NCBI GenBank assembly: GCA_041685045.1
Contig: JAWLGP010000003.1
Coordinates: forward strand, 62,001-126,000
Source: Thiohalomonas sp041685045
GTDB taxonomy: Bacteria; Pseudomonadota; Gammaproteobacteria; Thiohalomonadales; Thiohalomonadaceae
DNA length: 64,000 nt
Reading direction: 5' to 3'
The position numbers and the translations under genes were made by a program. This document shows positions 37,467-45,962 of this stretch, piece by piece (position 1 is the stretch's first letter; the number at the start of each line of letters is the position of its first letter). The notes under the pieces were generated by a model. The model did no database searches, was not told where the DNA came from, and worked only from the letters and a program-made list of their open reading frames with translations.

Positions 37467-37580
37467 CGTAGGGTGTGGTGAGCCCGCGAACCGCACCATG
37501 CTCGCGGTCACGTCCGCGTCCGGTGCGGTTCGTTCCTCGGCAACTGCTCCCGGCGTTGCTCTAGCTCCTGCACCCAAGCA
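37467..37580. repeat. GAACCGCACC-family inverted-repeat element
   Basis: GGGTGTGGTGAGCCCGCGAA followed by CCGCACC is mirrored by CGGTGCGGTTCGTTCCTCGG about 40 bp later. It fills the gap between the convergent rnfH and glgX genes. Confidence 0.82.
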
Positions 37581-37608
37581 GGTTCAAGGGGCAAAGCCCC
37601 GCGTGCCT

Positions 37609-39747
37609 TCAATTCGACTGCGGCTTCGCAGCCTGTCGCGGCATTCGCAGCACCTTCAATGATCGCCCCGGCACTCGGCAGCGTGCCCCCTGCGGGTAGC
37701 GCAATGACCTTGGCGGTTGCCAGCCGGCCGCCGTATCAATCTCCGTAACCCAACATCCACGTGGAAAATCCGGCAATCGGAAATTCACTGCCTGTACCTC
37801 GGCATTCAGGATCAGCAGAAAATGGTCGTCGAACAGCCGGCCGCCATCGGTGTCGCGCTCATCCAGACCGTCGCCGGAGAGGTACATCGCAAAGCGGTGG
37901 CCCGGTTCACGCCATTGCTGCTCATCCATCTCGACGCCATCCCGGGAAAGCCAGACAATGTCCTTGGCGCCGCTGCCATGGAGTTTGCGTCCCTGCAAAA
38001 AGCGCCGGCGACGGAAGGTCGGATGGCCTTTGCGCAGCGCAATCAATCGCCGCACATAATCGAGCTGTGCGCGGTTCTTTTTGGCCAACGACCAGTCATG
38101 CCAGCTGATCGGATTGTCCTGGGCATAGGCGTTGTTGTTGCCGTTCTGGGTTCGCCCGAACTCGTCGCCTCCCAGTAACATCGGAACACCTTGCGACAGC
38201 AACAAGGTAGCAAGCAGGTTTCGCTTTTGCCGATTGCGACATGCGTTGACCCTCGGCCGCTTGGAAGCTCCCTCCTCGCCGCAGTTCCAGCTGCGGTTGT
38301 CGTCGCTGCCGTCGCGGTTTTCTTCGCCGTTGGCCTCGTTGTGCTTATGGTTATAGCTGACCAGGTCCTGCAGGGTGAAGCCGTCATGGGCGGAAATGAA
38401 ATTGATCGACGCATACGGACGCCGCCCCCCGCTCTCGTAGAGGTCGGATGACCCGGTCAGGCGATACGCGAACTCACCGACCACGTCGTCGCCGCCGTTC
38501 CAATAGCTGCGCACCGCATCGCGGTAACGGCCGTTCCACTCGGTCCATCCCACCGGAAAGTTGCCCACCTGATACCCGCCCTCCCCCAGATCCCACGGCT
38601 CCGCAATCAACTTCACCTGGGACAGCACCGGGTCCTGATGGATAACATCGAAAAACGAGCTCAGTCGGTCGACCTCGTGCAGTTCCCTCGCGAGGGTGGC
38701 CGCCAGATCGAAGCGGAAGCCGTCCACGTGCATCTCGGTGACCCAGTAGCGTAACGAATCCATGATGAGTTGAAGCACGTGCGGATGCACCAGGTTGAGG
38801 CTGTTCCCGGTGCCGGTGTAATCGAAGTAGTAGCGGCGATCATTCGTCACCAATCGGTAGTAGGCGGCGTTATCGATACCGCGGAACGAGAGTGTCGGTC
38901 CGAGTCGGCTGCCTTCCGCCGTGTGGTTATACACCACATCAAGGATCACCTCGATGCCCGCATGGTGCAGGGTACGGACCATCTGCTTGAACTCGGTGAT
39001 CTGACCAAAGGCCGAGTAGCGCTGCTCGGGGGCAAAAAACGCGATGGAGTTGTAGCCCCAGTAGTTGCGCTGGCCGCGCTCGCACAGATAGCGATCATCG
39101 ACCAAGGCATGCACCGGCATCAGCTCCACCGCCGTGATCCCGAGGGCCTTGAGATAGTCCACCACCGGTTGACTCGCCAGTGCGGCATAGCTGCCGCGAA
39201 GTTCCGGTGGCACCGCCGGATGTTGCTCGGAGAAGCCTTTCACGTGCAGCTCATAGATGACGGTGTCGTGCCACGGGACCCGCAGGGCCGTGTCCCCTTG
39301 CCAGTCGAATGTTCCGGAGCCAATCACCCGCGCCTTTGGCACGAAAGGGGCGCTGTCCCGTTTGTCGAAAGAGAGGTCGGCACTGTCTGCCCCAACCCGA
39401 TAGCCGAACAGCGCATCGTCCCAGACAAGATCACCGTAAAGACACTTGGCGTACGGATCGATAAGCAGCTTATTGGCGTTGAAGCGATGCCCATCCTCCG
39501 GCCGGTAGGGTCCGTGAACACGATAGCCGTAGAGACGTCCCGGCTGTTCGTCCGGTACGAAGCAGTGCCATACCTGATCCGTCTGCTCGCAGAGCGGTAT
39601 CCGCTCAACCTCGTGCACTCCTTCGTCATCGAACAGACAGAGGAACACCTGCTCCGCGTTCTCGGAAAAAAGGGCAAAGTTCACCCCGCCGTCGCGGCAG
39701 CTCGCTCCCAGGGGATAGGGTTCCCCGACCCGGACGGTCCTGCCCAT
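37609..39747 (-). CDS. glgX: Glycogen debranching enzyme GlgX
   Basis: GlgX hydrolyses alpha-1,6 branches of phosphorylase-trimmed glycogen. The 712-residue protein has an N-terminal CBM48 domain (about 1-150, starting VGEPYPLGASCRDGGVNFAL), a GH13 catalytic barrel with VILDVVYNHTAEGS, VDGFRFDLA (nucleophile Asp), LIAEPWDLGEGGYQ (acid Glu) and ISAHDGFTLQDLV, and a C-terminal beta domain. Length is normal. It follows glgC by 2 bp, forming a storage operon without glgA or glgB in this window. Confidence 0.95.
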   Translation of the reverse strand: MGRTVRVGEPYPLGASCRDGGVNFALFSENAEQVFLCLFDDEGVHEVERIPLCEQTDQVWHCFVPDEQPGRLYGYRVHGPYRPEDGHRFNANKLLIDPYAKCLYGDLVWDDALFGYRVGADSADLSFDKRDSAPFVPKARVIGSGTFDWQGDTALRVPWHDTVIYELHVKGFSEQHPAVPPELRGSYAALASQPVVDYLKALGITAVELMPVHALVDDRYLCERGQRNYWGYNSIAFFAPEQRYSAFGQITEFKQMVRTLHHAGIEVILDVVYNHTAEGSRLGPTLSFRGIDNAAYYRLVTNDRRYYFDYTGTGNSLNLVHPHVLQLIMDSLRYWVTEMHVDGFRFDLAATLARELHEVDRLSSFFDVIHQDPVLSQVKLIAEPWDLGEGGYQVGNFPVGWTEWNGRYRDAVRSYWNGGDDVVGEFAYRLTGSSDLYESGGRRPYASINFISAHDGFTLQDLVSYNHKHNEANGEENRDGSDDNRSWNCGEEGASKRPRVNACRNRQKRNLLATLLLSQGVPMLLGGDEFGRTQNGNNNAYAQDNPISWHDWSLAKKNRAQLDYVRRLIALRKGHPTFRRRRFLQGRKLHGSGAKDIVWLSRDGVEMDEQQWREPGHRFAMYLSGDGLDERDTDGGRLFDDHFLLILNAEVQAVNFRLPDFPRGCWVTEIDTAAGWQPPRSLRYPQGARCRVPGRSLKVLRMPRQAAKPQSN

Positions 39748-39749
39748 GG

Positions 39750-40979
39750 TCAGTAGACAGGTACCAGGTTACGTCTTCCCTTGGAGACCACCACCACACC
39801 GGACTCCGTGTCGACGTAATAACGTTCGGCGTCCTGCTCCGCGTCATAGCCGATGCGGGTATCGGCCGGGATGATGTTGTAACGATCGATGATCGTCCGC
39901 CGCAACCGGCAACCCCGCTTGATCACCACGTAATCCATGATGATGCAATCCTCGATCTCCACGTCCTCCTCGACCACCACTTCGCGGCGCAGGACCGAAT
40001 TGTGGATCTTGGAGCCGAAGACGATGGTGCCGGCACCCATGGTGCTGTTGTCGATATCACCCCGGATCAGCTTGGCCGTCGGCCCGTCATAGGTGCTGGA
40101 GCGGATCGGCCAGTGAGGGTTGAACAGGTCGAAAGGTGGCGTGGCCCCCAGCAGATCCTGGTGTGCCCGCCAGTAGGATTCGATGGTTCCCACATCGCGC
40201 CAGTAGGCGTGCTCCTCATAGGGCTTGGTACCCGGGACACGGTTGCGGGAGAAGTCGTAAGCCAGCACCTCCCGCTCCCGAATCAGTCGCGGGATCACGT
40301 GCTTGCCGAAGTCCTTCTCGCCCAATTCGTGGGCCCTTTCCAGGGCGTTCTCCAACACCTCGCGCCGGAACAGGTAATTTCCCATCGAGGCGAACGCATG
40401 CCCGGGGTCGTTGGGCATGGCCGTGGCGCGTTCGGGTTTCTCCTGGAAATCGACGATGCGTCCGTCGGGACGGGTGGCGATGATGCCAAATGATTGGACC
40501 TGGCTGAGCGGAACCGGAAGCGCCGCCACCGTCACATCCGCACCCTTTTTCTTGTGGAACCGCAACATCTGTTGCAGATCCATGCGGTAGATGTGATCGG
40601 CTCCGAACACCGCGACCACATCGGGTCGGTGTTTGCGGACCAGATTCAGATTTTGGTAAACGGCGTCCGCGGTTCCCTGGAACCACTCCGGCCCCTCCCG
40701 CATCTGTGGCGGTACCACGGTGACGAAGTGGCCGGTCAGAATCGGGGAGAGATTCCATCCCTTGCGGGCATGCTCGATGAGCGACTGCGACTTGTACTGA
40801 ACCAGGAGGTAGATCGAGTAGACGCCGGAATTGATAAAGTTGCTCAGAACGAAATCGACGATCCGATAACGTCCGCCAAACGGTACGGAGGGTTTCGAGC
40901 GCTCCTTGGTCAGCGGGTAGAGCCGCGATCCCTCGCCGCCCGCAAGAATTATCGCAAGGACCTTCGTCCTACCGCCCAT
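39750..40979 (-). CDS. glgC: Glucose-1-phosphate adenylyltransferase
   Basis: GlgC makes ADP-glucose, the donor for glycogen synthesis, and is the usual regulated step. The 409-residue protein starts with the nucleotidyltransferase motif AIILAGGEGSRLYPLTKERS and has KPSVPFGGRYRIVDFVLSNF, GTADAVYQNL, the GADHIYRMD metal/substrate loop, FQEKP and the C-terminal left-handed helix with VVIKRGCRLRRTIID. It is the upstream gene of a two-gene operon with glgX. Confidence 0.96.
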   Translation of the reverse strand: MGGRTKVLAIILAGGEGSRLYPLTKERSKPSVPFGGRYRIVDFVLSNFINSGVYSIYLLVQYKSQSLIEHARKGWNLSPILTGHFVTVVPPQMREGPEWFQGTADAVYQNLNLVRKHRPDVVAVFGADHIYRMDLQQMLRFHKKKGADVTVAALPVPLSQVQSFGIIATRPDGRIVDFQEKPERATAMPNDPGHAFASMGNYLFRREVLENALERAHELGEKDFGKHVIPRLIREREVLAYDFSRNRVPGTKPYEEHAYWRDVGTIESYWRAHQDLLGATPPFDLFNPHWPIRSSTYDGPTAKLIRGDIDNSTMGAGTIVFGSKIHNSVLRREVVVEEDVEIEDCIIMDYVVIKRGCRLRRTIIDRYNIIPADTRIGYDAEQDAERYYVDTESGVVVVSKGRRNLVPVY

Positions 40980-41066
40980 ACCACCTCCATCGGGCAGGCG
41001 ACGCAGCCCACGGTTACGGCCAATCGCTCCCGCTACCGATCTCCATTCGTTGCCCCGCCCGGGACA

Positions 41067-41390
41067 TCAGTGCCTGATTCCCTTGTGGATCCCCATCAAC
41101 GCGCGGATCCCTTCGGATGCCCGGCGGTCATCACGTTCCACGTAAAGACCGACGCCGCCCTCCTCCGAGTGGACCACGATGGCCGGGAAGCGGTAGGTCC
41201 TGGACCCGCTTCTGCTCCGGTATTCGATCTCCACGTAATCGTCGCGAGAGAAACCGCTCGTGTCCGTCGTCACGAACAGTCCGTCAAGACTGACGTTTCG
41301 CACCTTGCCGCTGGCAGCCGGAACCCCGTTGTGATACAGGACGAGCTCCGCGTCGACCGGCATACGCCGGCTTTGGCGATCTTCCCACAT
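41067..41390 (-). CDS. PilZ domain protein with intact c-di-GMP motifs
   Basis: This 107-residue protein consists of one PilZ domain. The start at 41390 is preferred over an upstream ATG because the GTGAGGGG ribosome site lies just before it and the domain begins at once with MWEDRQSRRMPV. RQSRR supplies the RxxxR motif and NVSLDGLFV the [D/N]xSxxG motif, so unlike the first PilZ protein of the window it should bind c-di-GMP. It lies upstream of glgC in the same direction and could link c-di-GMP to storage metabolism, but this is only positional. Confidence 0.82.
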   Translation of the reverse strand: MWEDRQSRRMPVDAELVLYHNGVPAASGKVRNVSLDGLFVTTDTSGFSRDDYVEIEYRSRSGSRTYRFPAIVVHSEEGGVGLYVERDDRRASEGIRALMGIHKGIRH

Positions 41391-41496
41391 AGGCCACCCC
41401 TCACCCTCAAGCCAAAGATTAGCGCCGCACCATTCACTGTCAACGCAACGGCAGCCGGCATACACTGAATTTGACTGGAAATTACTGGGATTCGCC

Positions 41497-42588
41497 GTGC
41501 ATCTGCTTACCGTGAATACCGGCAGCACATCGGTAAAACTGAAGCTCTGGGCACAGGGTCAGCCGGTCGCAGCTCGCTCCCTGTCTCCACAAACAACCGA
41601 ACCGGCAAAGGCGATCGCAGCCTTTACCGGGAGCCGCCCGGTTGCGGCCGCCGCCCATCGGGTGGTCCACGGCGGCAGTGAGCTGACCGGCCCAACCCGC
41701 ATCGACGAGCAGGTGCTGGCAACGATCGAGCGTTTGGGCGACCTGGCTCCCCTCCACAATCCCGTCGCCGCACGCTGGATTCGCGCTGCACGGCAGGCCC
41801 TACCGACGGTGACCCAGGTGGCACTGTTCGACACCGCATTTTTCCGGACACTCCCGGAACGGGCGTGGCGGTACGCGCTCCCGCGGGAAATCGCCGACCG
41901 TTACCGGATTCGCCGCTTCGGCTTCCATGGACTGGCGCATCAGGGGATGTTGCGCAGTTGGCAACGGCTGCATCCGGATCGGGGCGGCGGAGGTCGTCTT
42001 GTTACCCTGCAACTGGGCGGCGGCAGCTCCATCAGCGCCATCCACGAGGGGCGCGCCATCGACACCTCGATGGGTTTTTCCCCGCTGGAGGGATTGGTGA
42101 TGGCCACCCGCGGCGGCGATATTGATCCCGGCGCACTCATCTACCTGTCCGAGCGCTCCGGCTACACCCCTTCCCAACTGGAGGATCTGCTGTACCACCG
42201 CTCCGGTCTTTTCGGCCTGGCCGGTACCGGCGATATGGCACACCTGCTGGCAGACGACTCGGCGCCGGCCCGGGTTGCCATCGATATCTACTGCTACAGA
42301 GCGTGCAAATATATCGGTAGCTACCTGGCGGCCCTGGGCGGTGCCGACGGCATCGTCTTCGGCGGCGGCGTCGGAGAAAACGCTCCGGAGATACGGCGCA
42401 GGATTCTCGCCCCCCTGAACGCACTGGGGATCCGCCTCGACCCCGATCGCAACAACCAAACCCAAGCGACCGCCGGCCGCATTTCGACGGACGACAGCGT
42501 CACCGAAGTGTGGGCAGTGTCCTCCGAAGAGGACAGGGTCATGGTCGAGGAGACGGCTCGACTACTCTCCTCGATGCACACCGACTGA
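41497..42588 (+). CDS. ackA: Acetate kinase
   Basis: AckA interconverts acetyl phosphate plus ADP with acetate plus ATP. The 363-residue protein uses a GTG start (VHLLTVNTGSTSVKLKLW) and has the family motifs AAAHRVVHGGSEL, LFDTAFFRTLPERAWRYALP, RRFGFHGLAHQGM, QLGGGSSISAI and GGVGENAPEIRRRIL. It is shorter than the 400-residue E. coli enzyme but like other short AckA proteins. No pta is adjacent; the phosphoketolase gene at the right end could supply acetyl phosphate. Confidence 0.94.
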   Translation: MHLLTVNTGSTSVKLKLWAQGQPVAARSLSPQTTEPAKAIAAFTGSRPVAAAAHRVVHGGSELTGPTRIDEQVLATIERLGDLAPLHNPVAARWIRAARQALPTVTQVALFDTAFFRTLPERAWRYALPREIADRYRIRRFGFHGLAHQGMLRSWQRLHPDRGGGGRLVTLQLGGGSSISAIHEGRAIDTSMGFSPLEGLVMATRGGDIDPGALIYLSERSGYTPSQLEDLLYHRSGLFGLAGTGDMAHLLADDSAPARVAIDIYCYRACKYIGSYLAALGGADGIVFGGGVGENAPEIRRRILAPLNALGIRLDPDRNNQTQATAGRISTDDSVTEVWAVSSEEDRVMVEETARLLSSMHTD

Positions 42589-42706
42589 CAACTCCGCCCC
42601 TGGCTTCTCCCTCGTGGAAACTACGGATGGCGCGTCATTCGCGTCCCCGCTAAATCTTTGGAAACTCAGATTGGCATTCCCATTCCAGTTCTTCAGGAGA
42701 TACGTC

Positions 42707-43666
42707 ATGAAGCTGAAAGAAATCGCTGTCGTTACCGGTACCGTCGCCGCACTCTCCCTTGCAGCCCCGGCCTGGGTGGTTGCCGCCGGCGCGGGCGGAT
42801 ACTCCGATTCAGGCGCAGCGGCGGACACCGGTGCCGCCACGGGCGGCAGCATGCCCGGCGGCACGTCGGCTGCTGCCAGCGACCTCATGAACATGCAAGT
42901 CAGTGAACTGGAGGGCAAGGCGGTGGTCAGCCCGGACGGGGCCGAGCTTGGACAGATCACGTCGGTCGTCAAGGACCCGCAGGACCAGAGCCTGCACGCG
43001 GTCGTGTCGGTGGGCGGCTTCCTCGGGCTCGGTGAGCAGCAGGTGGCGGTACCCGTAGACGAACTGCAACTCCAGCAGGAACGGATCGTTGCAAGCAACA
43101 TTGAAAGCCGCGACGCGCTGATGGAGCGCACAGCCTATAACGAAGCGGACTTCGACAACGTCGACAGCAACCTGTCGCTGGCCCAGGCGAGTCAGCCCGG
43201 TGCTGCCGACACGACCGCCGATATCGCCTCTTTCGACGAGCTCGATGCCGACAGCAGCGGCTATATAAGCCGTGAAGAGGCGCAGACCAGTGATCCGCTA
43301 ATCAACAACTGGCAGTCGGCCGACAAGGACGCCAACGACCAGATCGACCAGAGCGAGTTCAGCGCGTTTGAAGACCAGCAAAAGAGCCAGGGCGCGGCGC
43401 AATCCTCCTTCAACCAGCTCGACGGCGATGGCGACGGCAATATCAGCCAATCCGAGCTCATGCAGTATGAGGTGCTGGCCCGTCACTGGAATGCCATCGA
43501 CGTCAACTCCGATGGCCAAATCGATCAAGCCGAGTTCAGTGCCTTCGAAGCCGGCACCCAGGTCGATCCGTCGCAACTGCCGAGCGCAGGTATGGGAGGC
43601 GCTGGCACCGGTATGGACGGCGGCAACACGGGAGACTCCGCCCCGATGGACGGCGCGACCGAGTAG
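42707..43666 (+). CDS. Secreted PRC-barrel protein with four EF-hands
   Basis: The 319-residue protein begins at the ATG at 42707, behind CAGGAGA, with a signal peptide (MKLKEIAVVTGTVAALSLAA, cleavage near residue 27). A low-complexity Gly/Ala/Ser segment is followed by a PRC-barrel domain (about 60-140) and four EF-hand loops whose calcium positions are well kept: D180-E191, D206-E217, D239-E250 and D265-E276. It ends in a Gly/Met-rich tail. A periplasmic calcium-sensing or buffering role is likely; the partner is unknown. It lies between ackA and the hemerythrin operon. Confidence 0.85.
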   Translation: MKLKEIAVVTGTVAALSLAAPAWVVAAGAGGYSDSGAAADTGAATGGSMPGGTSAAASDLMNMQVSELEGKAVVSPDGAELGQITSVVKDPQDQSLHAVVSVGGFLGLGEQQVAVPVDELQLQQERIVASNIESRDALMERTAYNEADFDNVDSNLSLAQASQPGAADTTADIASFDELDADSSGYISREEAQTSDPLINNWQSADKDANDQIDQSEFSAFEDQQKSQGAAQSSFNQLDGDGDGNISQSELMQYEVLARHWNAIDVNSDGQIDQAEFSAFEAGTQVDPSQLPSAGMGGAGTGMDGGNTGDSAPMDGATE

Positions 43667-43685
43667 TCGTCCCACAGTCGTTCGG

Positions 43686-43711
43686 TTCGGCCCGGCCCCC
43701 GCCGGGCCGAA
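43686..43711. other. Perfect 11 bp hairpin before the hemerythrin gene
   Basis: TTCGGCCCGGC and GCCGGGCCGAA pair perfectly around a CCCC loop, 20 bp after the EF-hand gene and 26 bp before the next start codon. No T-run follows, so it may attenuate, stabilise or separate two transcripts rather than terminate simply. Confidence 0.6.
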
Positions 43712-43736
43712 ATCACGGCCACCGGAGGTTGACACG

Positions 43737-44591
43737 ATGGACATCTACTCCTTGCTTCGACAGGACCATCAAAACGTATACGCGTTGTTCGACGCTATCG
43801 ACAAGAACAGCGATGCCGGCGAAAAGGAGCATCTGTTCAAGCAGCTCAAACACGAACTTGACCTGCATACGCAGCTCGAAGAGGAGCTGTTCTATCCCGA
43901 GTTGCTGCATTCGCAACGTACCGGTGATCGGGTCCGCCACGCTCTCCATGAACACGGTGAAATCAAGAACGGTCTGATGAAGCTGGAGACGACGGACGTC
44001 AATGACCCCAGCTGGAACGAACAGTTCGTCAAAATCCGGACCCAGTTCGACGACCACATCAAAGAGGAAGAGAATCAGCTGTTCCCGCAGGCGCGGCAGA
44101 TCCTCTCCAAGCGACTGGAAGAGGACATGCTCGCCCGCGTACGGCGCCGCCGGGACGAGTTGACCGGAGCGACCGCAACTGCCGGTCGCGCCAAGGCCAA
44201 GGCGTCGCAAGTCGCCAGCAGCACGAGTTCCCGGATGCGCGAAGCCAGCCGACACTACGTATCGGATCAAGCGCGGCAAGCGGCGGGACAGGTCCACGGT
44301 GTGGCGGAAGCACTGCGACAAACAGCGTCCTCGCTGGAACAGCAGGGCCAGGCCGGCGTTTCCGGCTATCTGGGCGGCGCCGCCGATGGGCTCGACCGTC
44401 TCTCCTCTTCCATGCGGGACGGTGATATCGACGCGGTTGTCCACAAGACCACCGAGTTCGCCCGGCGCCAGCCGGCCCTCTTCATCGGCGGAGCATTCGC
44501 CGCCGGCTTTCTGATGACCCGCTTTCTCAAGAGCAGCGCAACCCATCATGAAGGCGGCTACGAGGCCAAATACAGCAGGGAGGCACACTGA
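43737..44591 (+). CDS. Hemerythrin domain protein with C-terminal membrane anchor
   Basis: The 284-residue protein starts at 43737 behind GGAGGT. Residues 1-130 form a hemerythrin HHE domain with candidate di-iron ligands H11, H44, E48, H71 or H73, H107 and E111. A long Ala/Ser/Gln-rich helical region (150-240) follows and a single hydrophobic segment near 250-268 (PALFIGGAFAAGFLMTRFL), as in YqjD/ElaB-like ribosome- or membrane-associated proteins. It probably senses or binds oxygen, NO or iron at the membrane. It overlaps the next gene by one base. Confidence 0.87.
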   Translation: MDIYSLLRQDHQNVYALFDAIDKNSDAGEKEHLFKQLKHELDLHTQLEEELFYPELLHSQRTGDRVRHALHEHGEIKNGLMKLETTDVNDPSWNEQFVKIRTQFDDHIKEEENQLFPQARQILSKRLEEDMLARVRRRRDELTGATATAGRAKAKASQVASSTSSRMREASRHYVSDQARQAAGQVHGVAEALRQTASSLEQQGQAGVSGYLGGAADGLDRLSSSMRDGDIDAVVHKTTEFARRQPALFIGGAFAAGFLMTRFLKSSATHHEGGYEAKYSREAH

Positions 44592-45022
44592 TGGAACAGT
44601 CAATCCCTCGCACAGAGCATGAAGCGCCCCTACGTACGGAACACTATCGTCGACGCACGATTGGCGGTCTGTTTGGCGACCTGTTCCGGGAGACCACCGA
44701 TCTGCTGCATGGAGAGGTCGACCTGATCCGCGCCGACCTTTCGGAGAAGGTCAGTCAGGTGCAGACCGGGGTCAGCGAAATCGGTGCCGGTTGGCTGATC
44801 ACCTTCGCCGGTGTTCTGACCCTGTTGGCCGCGGCAGTGATCGGGCTGGCCTACGTCGTGCCGATATGGTTATCGGCGTTGATCATCGGCGGCGTGGTCA
44901 CGATCATCGGTCTCGCCATGATGGCCGCCGGTCGGAAAAACCTGAAGACTCGCAACCTTGCGCCGGGCCACACCGCAGAATCGCTGCGCAAGGATCGTGA
45001 CATGATTAGGGAGCGGATGTGA
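44591..45022 (+). CDS. YqjE/holin-X-like membrane protein
   Basis: The 143-residue protein resembles the 'phage holin family/Actinobacterial holin-X' proteins that accompany YqjD-like genes; these are cellular membrane proteins, not phage lysis genes. It has an amphipathic N-terminal helix (LFGDLFRETTDLLHGEVDLI), two membrane helices (about 68-88 and 92-112) and a basic C-terminus. It overlaps the hemerythrin and DUF3618 genes by one base each, so the three proteins are made together. Confidence 0.8.
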   Translation: MEQSIPRTEHEAPLRTEHYRRRTIGGLFGDLFRETTDLLHGEVDLIRADLSEKVSQVQTGVSEIGAGWLITFAGVLTLLAAAVIGLAYVVPIWLSALIIGGVVTIIGLAMMAAGRKNLKTRNLAPGHTAESLRKDRDMIRERM

Positions 45023-45840
45023 TGGCATACGAAACGTCACCCCACAACGGCGAGAAAAGCACATCGGAGATCCAGCGCGATCTGGATCGTACTCGTGCCG
45101 AACTGTCCAGCACGCTCGACGCGCTGGAGACCCGACTCAATCCCAGCGAACTGGTGGACACCTCCATCGACTACCTGCGCTCGGGGCCGGCGGCTGACTA
45201 TGTGCGCAACCTGGGCTGGACCGCCAGTGAAAACCCTATGCCGATCACGCTGGTCGGAGTCGGTCTAGCGTGGCTGATGATGAGCGGCCGGCACACTGGC
45301 GAGTCGACGGGCCGAATGCGCGGGGCCCTATCGGAGAAGGCGCACGCCATCAGTGAATCGGCGCAGAGTATCGCCGGCCAGGCCAAGGTGGGCAGCGCCA
45401 AGGCAAGCGGCCGGATGCGTGCGGCCGGCGAACGTGTATCGGCCAAAAGCTCCGAGGTCTACGGGCAGGCCCGTGACATGAGCCGAGGGGCCAGCAGGGG
45501 CGTTTCCGATATGGTCCACGACAACCCGCTGCTGGTGGGGCTCGCCACCATGGGCATCGGTGCCCTCTTCGGTGCGATGTTCCCGCCGACCCGCGCCGAG
45601 GACGAAACGTTGGGCCCGAGCCGGGATGCGGCGATGGAACGCGCCCAGCACATGGCGCAAGAGGCAACGGAAAAGGGTGAGCAGGCCGCCCGCGCTGCAG
45701 CGGAAACGGCCAAGCACGAGATGTCCAAGGAGCAACAGGGCAAGGATGTCGGCGAGAGCACCGGCGACATCGTGCGCTCTGCGGCCGAGGCGGCACGTGG
45801 CCAGGAGAAGCCGAAGGGCGGCAAGCGCCCGGGCGCGTAA
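45022..45840 (+). CDS. DUF3618 / YqjD-like membrane-anchored helical protein
   Basis: From the ATG at 45022 the protein has 272 residues. It begins with the DUF3618 motif SEIQRDLDRTRAELSSTLDA, LETRLNPSELVD, then a helical Ala/Ser/Gly-rich middle (about 90-165) and hydrophobic segments near 70-85 and 172-190. The C-terminus is charged and repetitive (KGEQAARAAAETAKHEM). The family is linked to envelope or stationary-phase stress but lacks a known activity. It is the last gene of the hemerythrin operon. Confidence 0.78.
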   Translation: MAYETSPHNGEKSTSEIQRDLDRTRAELSSTLDALETRLNPSELVDTSIDYLRSGPAADYVRNLGWTASENPMPITLVGVGLAWLMMSGRHTGESTGRMRGALSEKAHAISESAQSIAGQAKVGSAKASGRMRAAGERVSAKSSEVYGQARDMSRGASRGVSDMVHDNPLLVGLATMGIGALFGAMFPPTRAEDETLGPSRDAAMERAQHMAQEATEKGEQAARAAAETAKHEMSKEQQGKDVGESTGDIVRSAAEAARGQEKPKGGKRPGA

Positions 45841-45852
45841 ATACAGGAGCGG

Positions 45853-45944
45853 GGGACGAGTTACGAGGGAGCGCGCTGCGCACAGTTTACTAGGCTTTAT
45901 AAGCGGGCCAGCGAGCTTGACCCTCGTCTCTCGTTCCTCGTCCC
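45853..45944. repeat. GGGACGAG inverted-repeat element
   Basis: GGGACGAGTTACGAGGG at 45853 is mirrored by CCCTCGT and CTCGTCCC ending at 45944. It occupies the gap between the DUF3618 gene and transaldolase and is of the same general design as the other arm-and-core repeats. Confidence 0.65.
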
Positions 45945-45962
45945 TTTGTTGTTGGGGGAGTC

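Noticed and set aside
44591..45022. Phage holin and hence a prophage remnant
   Set aside because: The holin-X name is historical; the gene is in a cellular stress operon and no phage gene is nearby.
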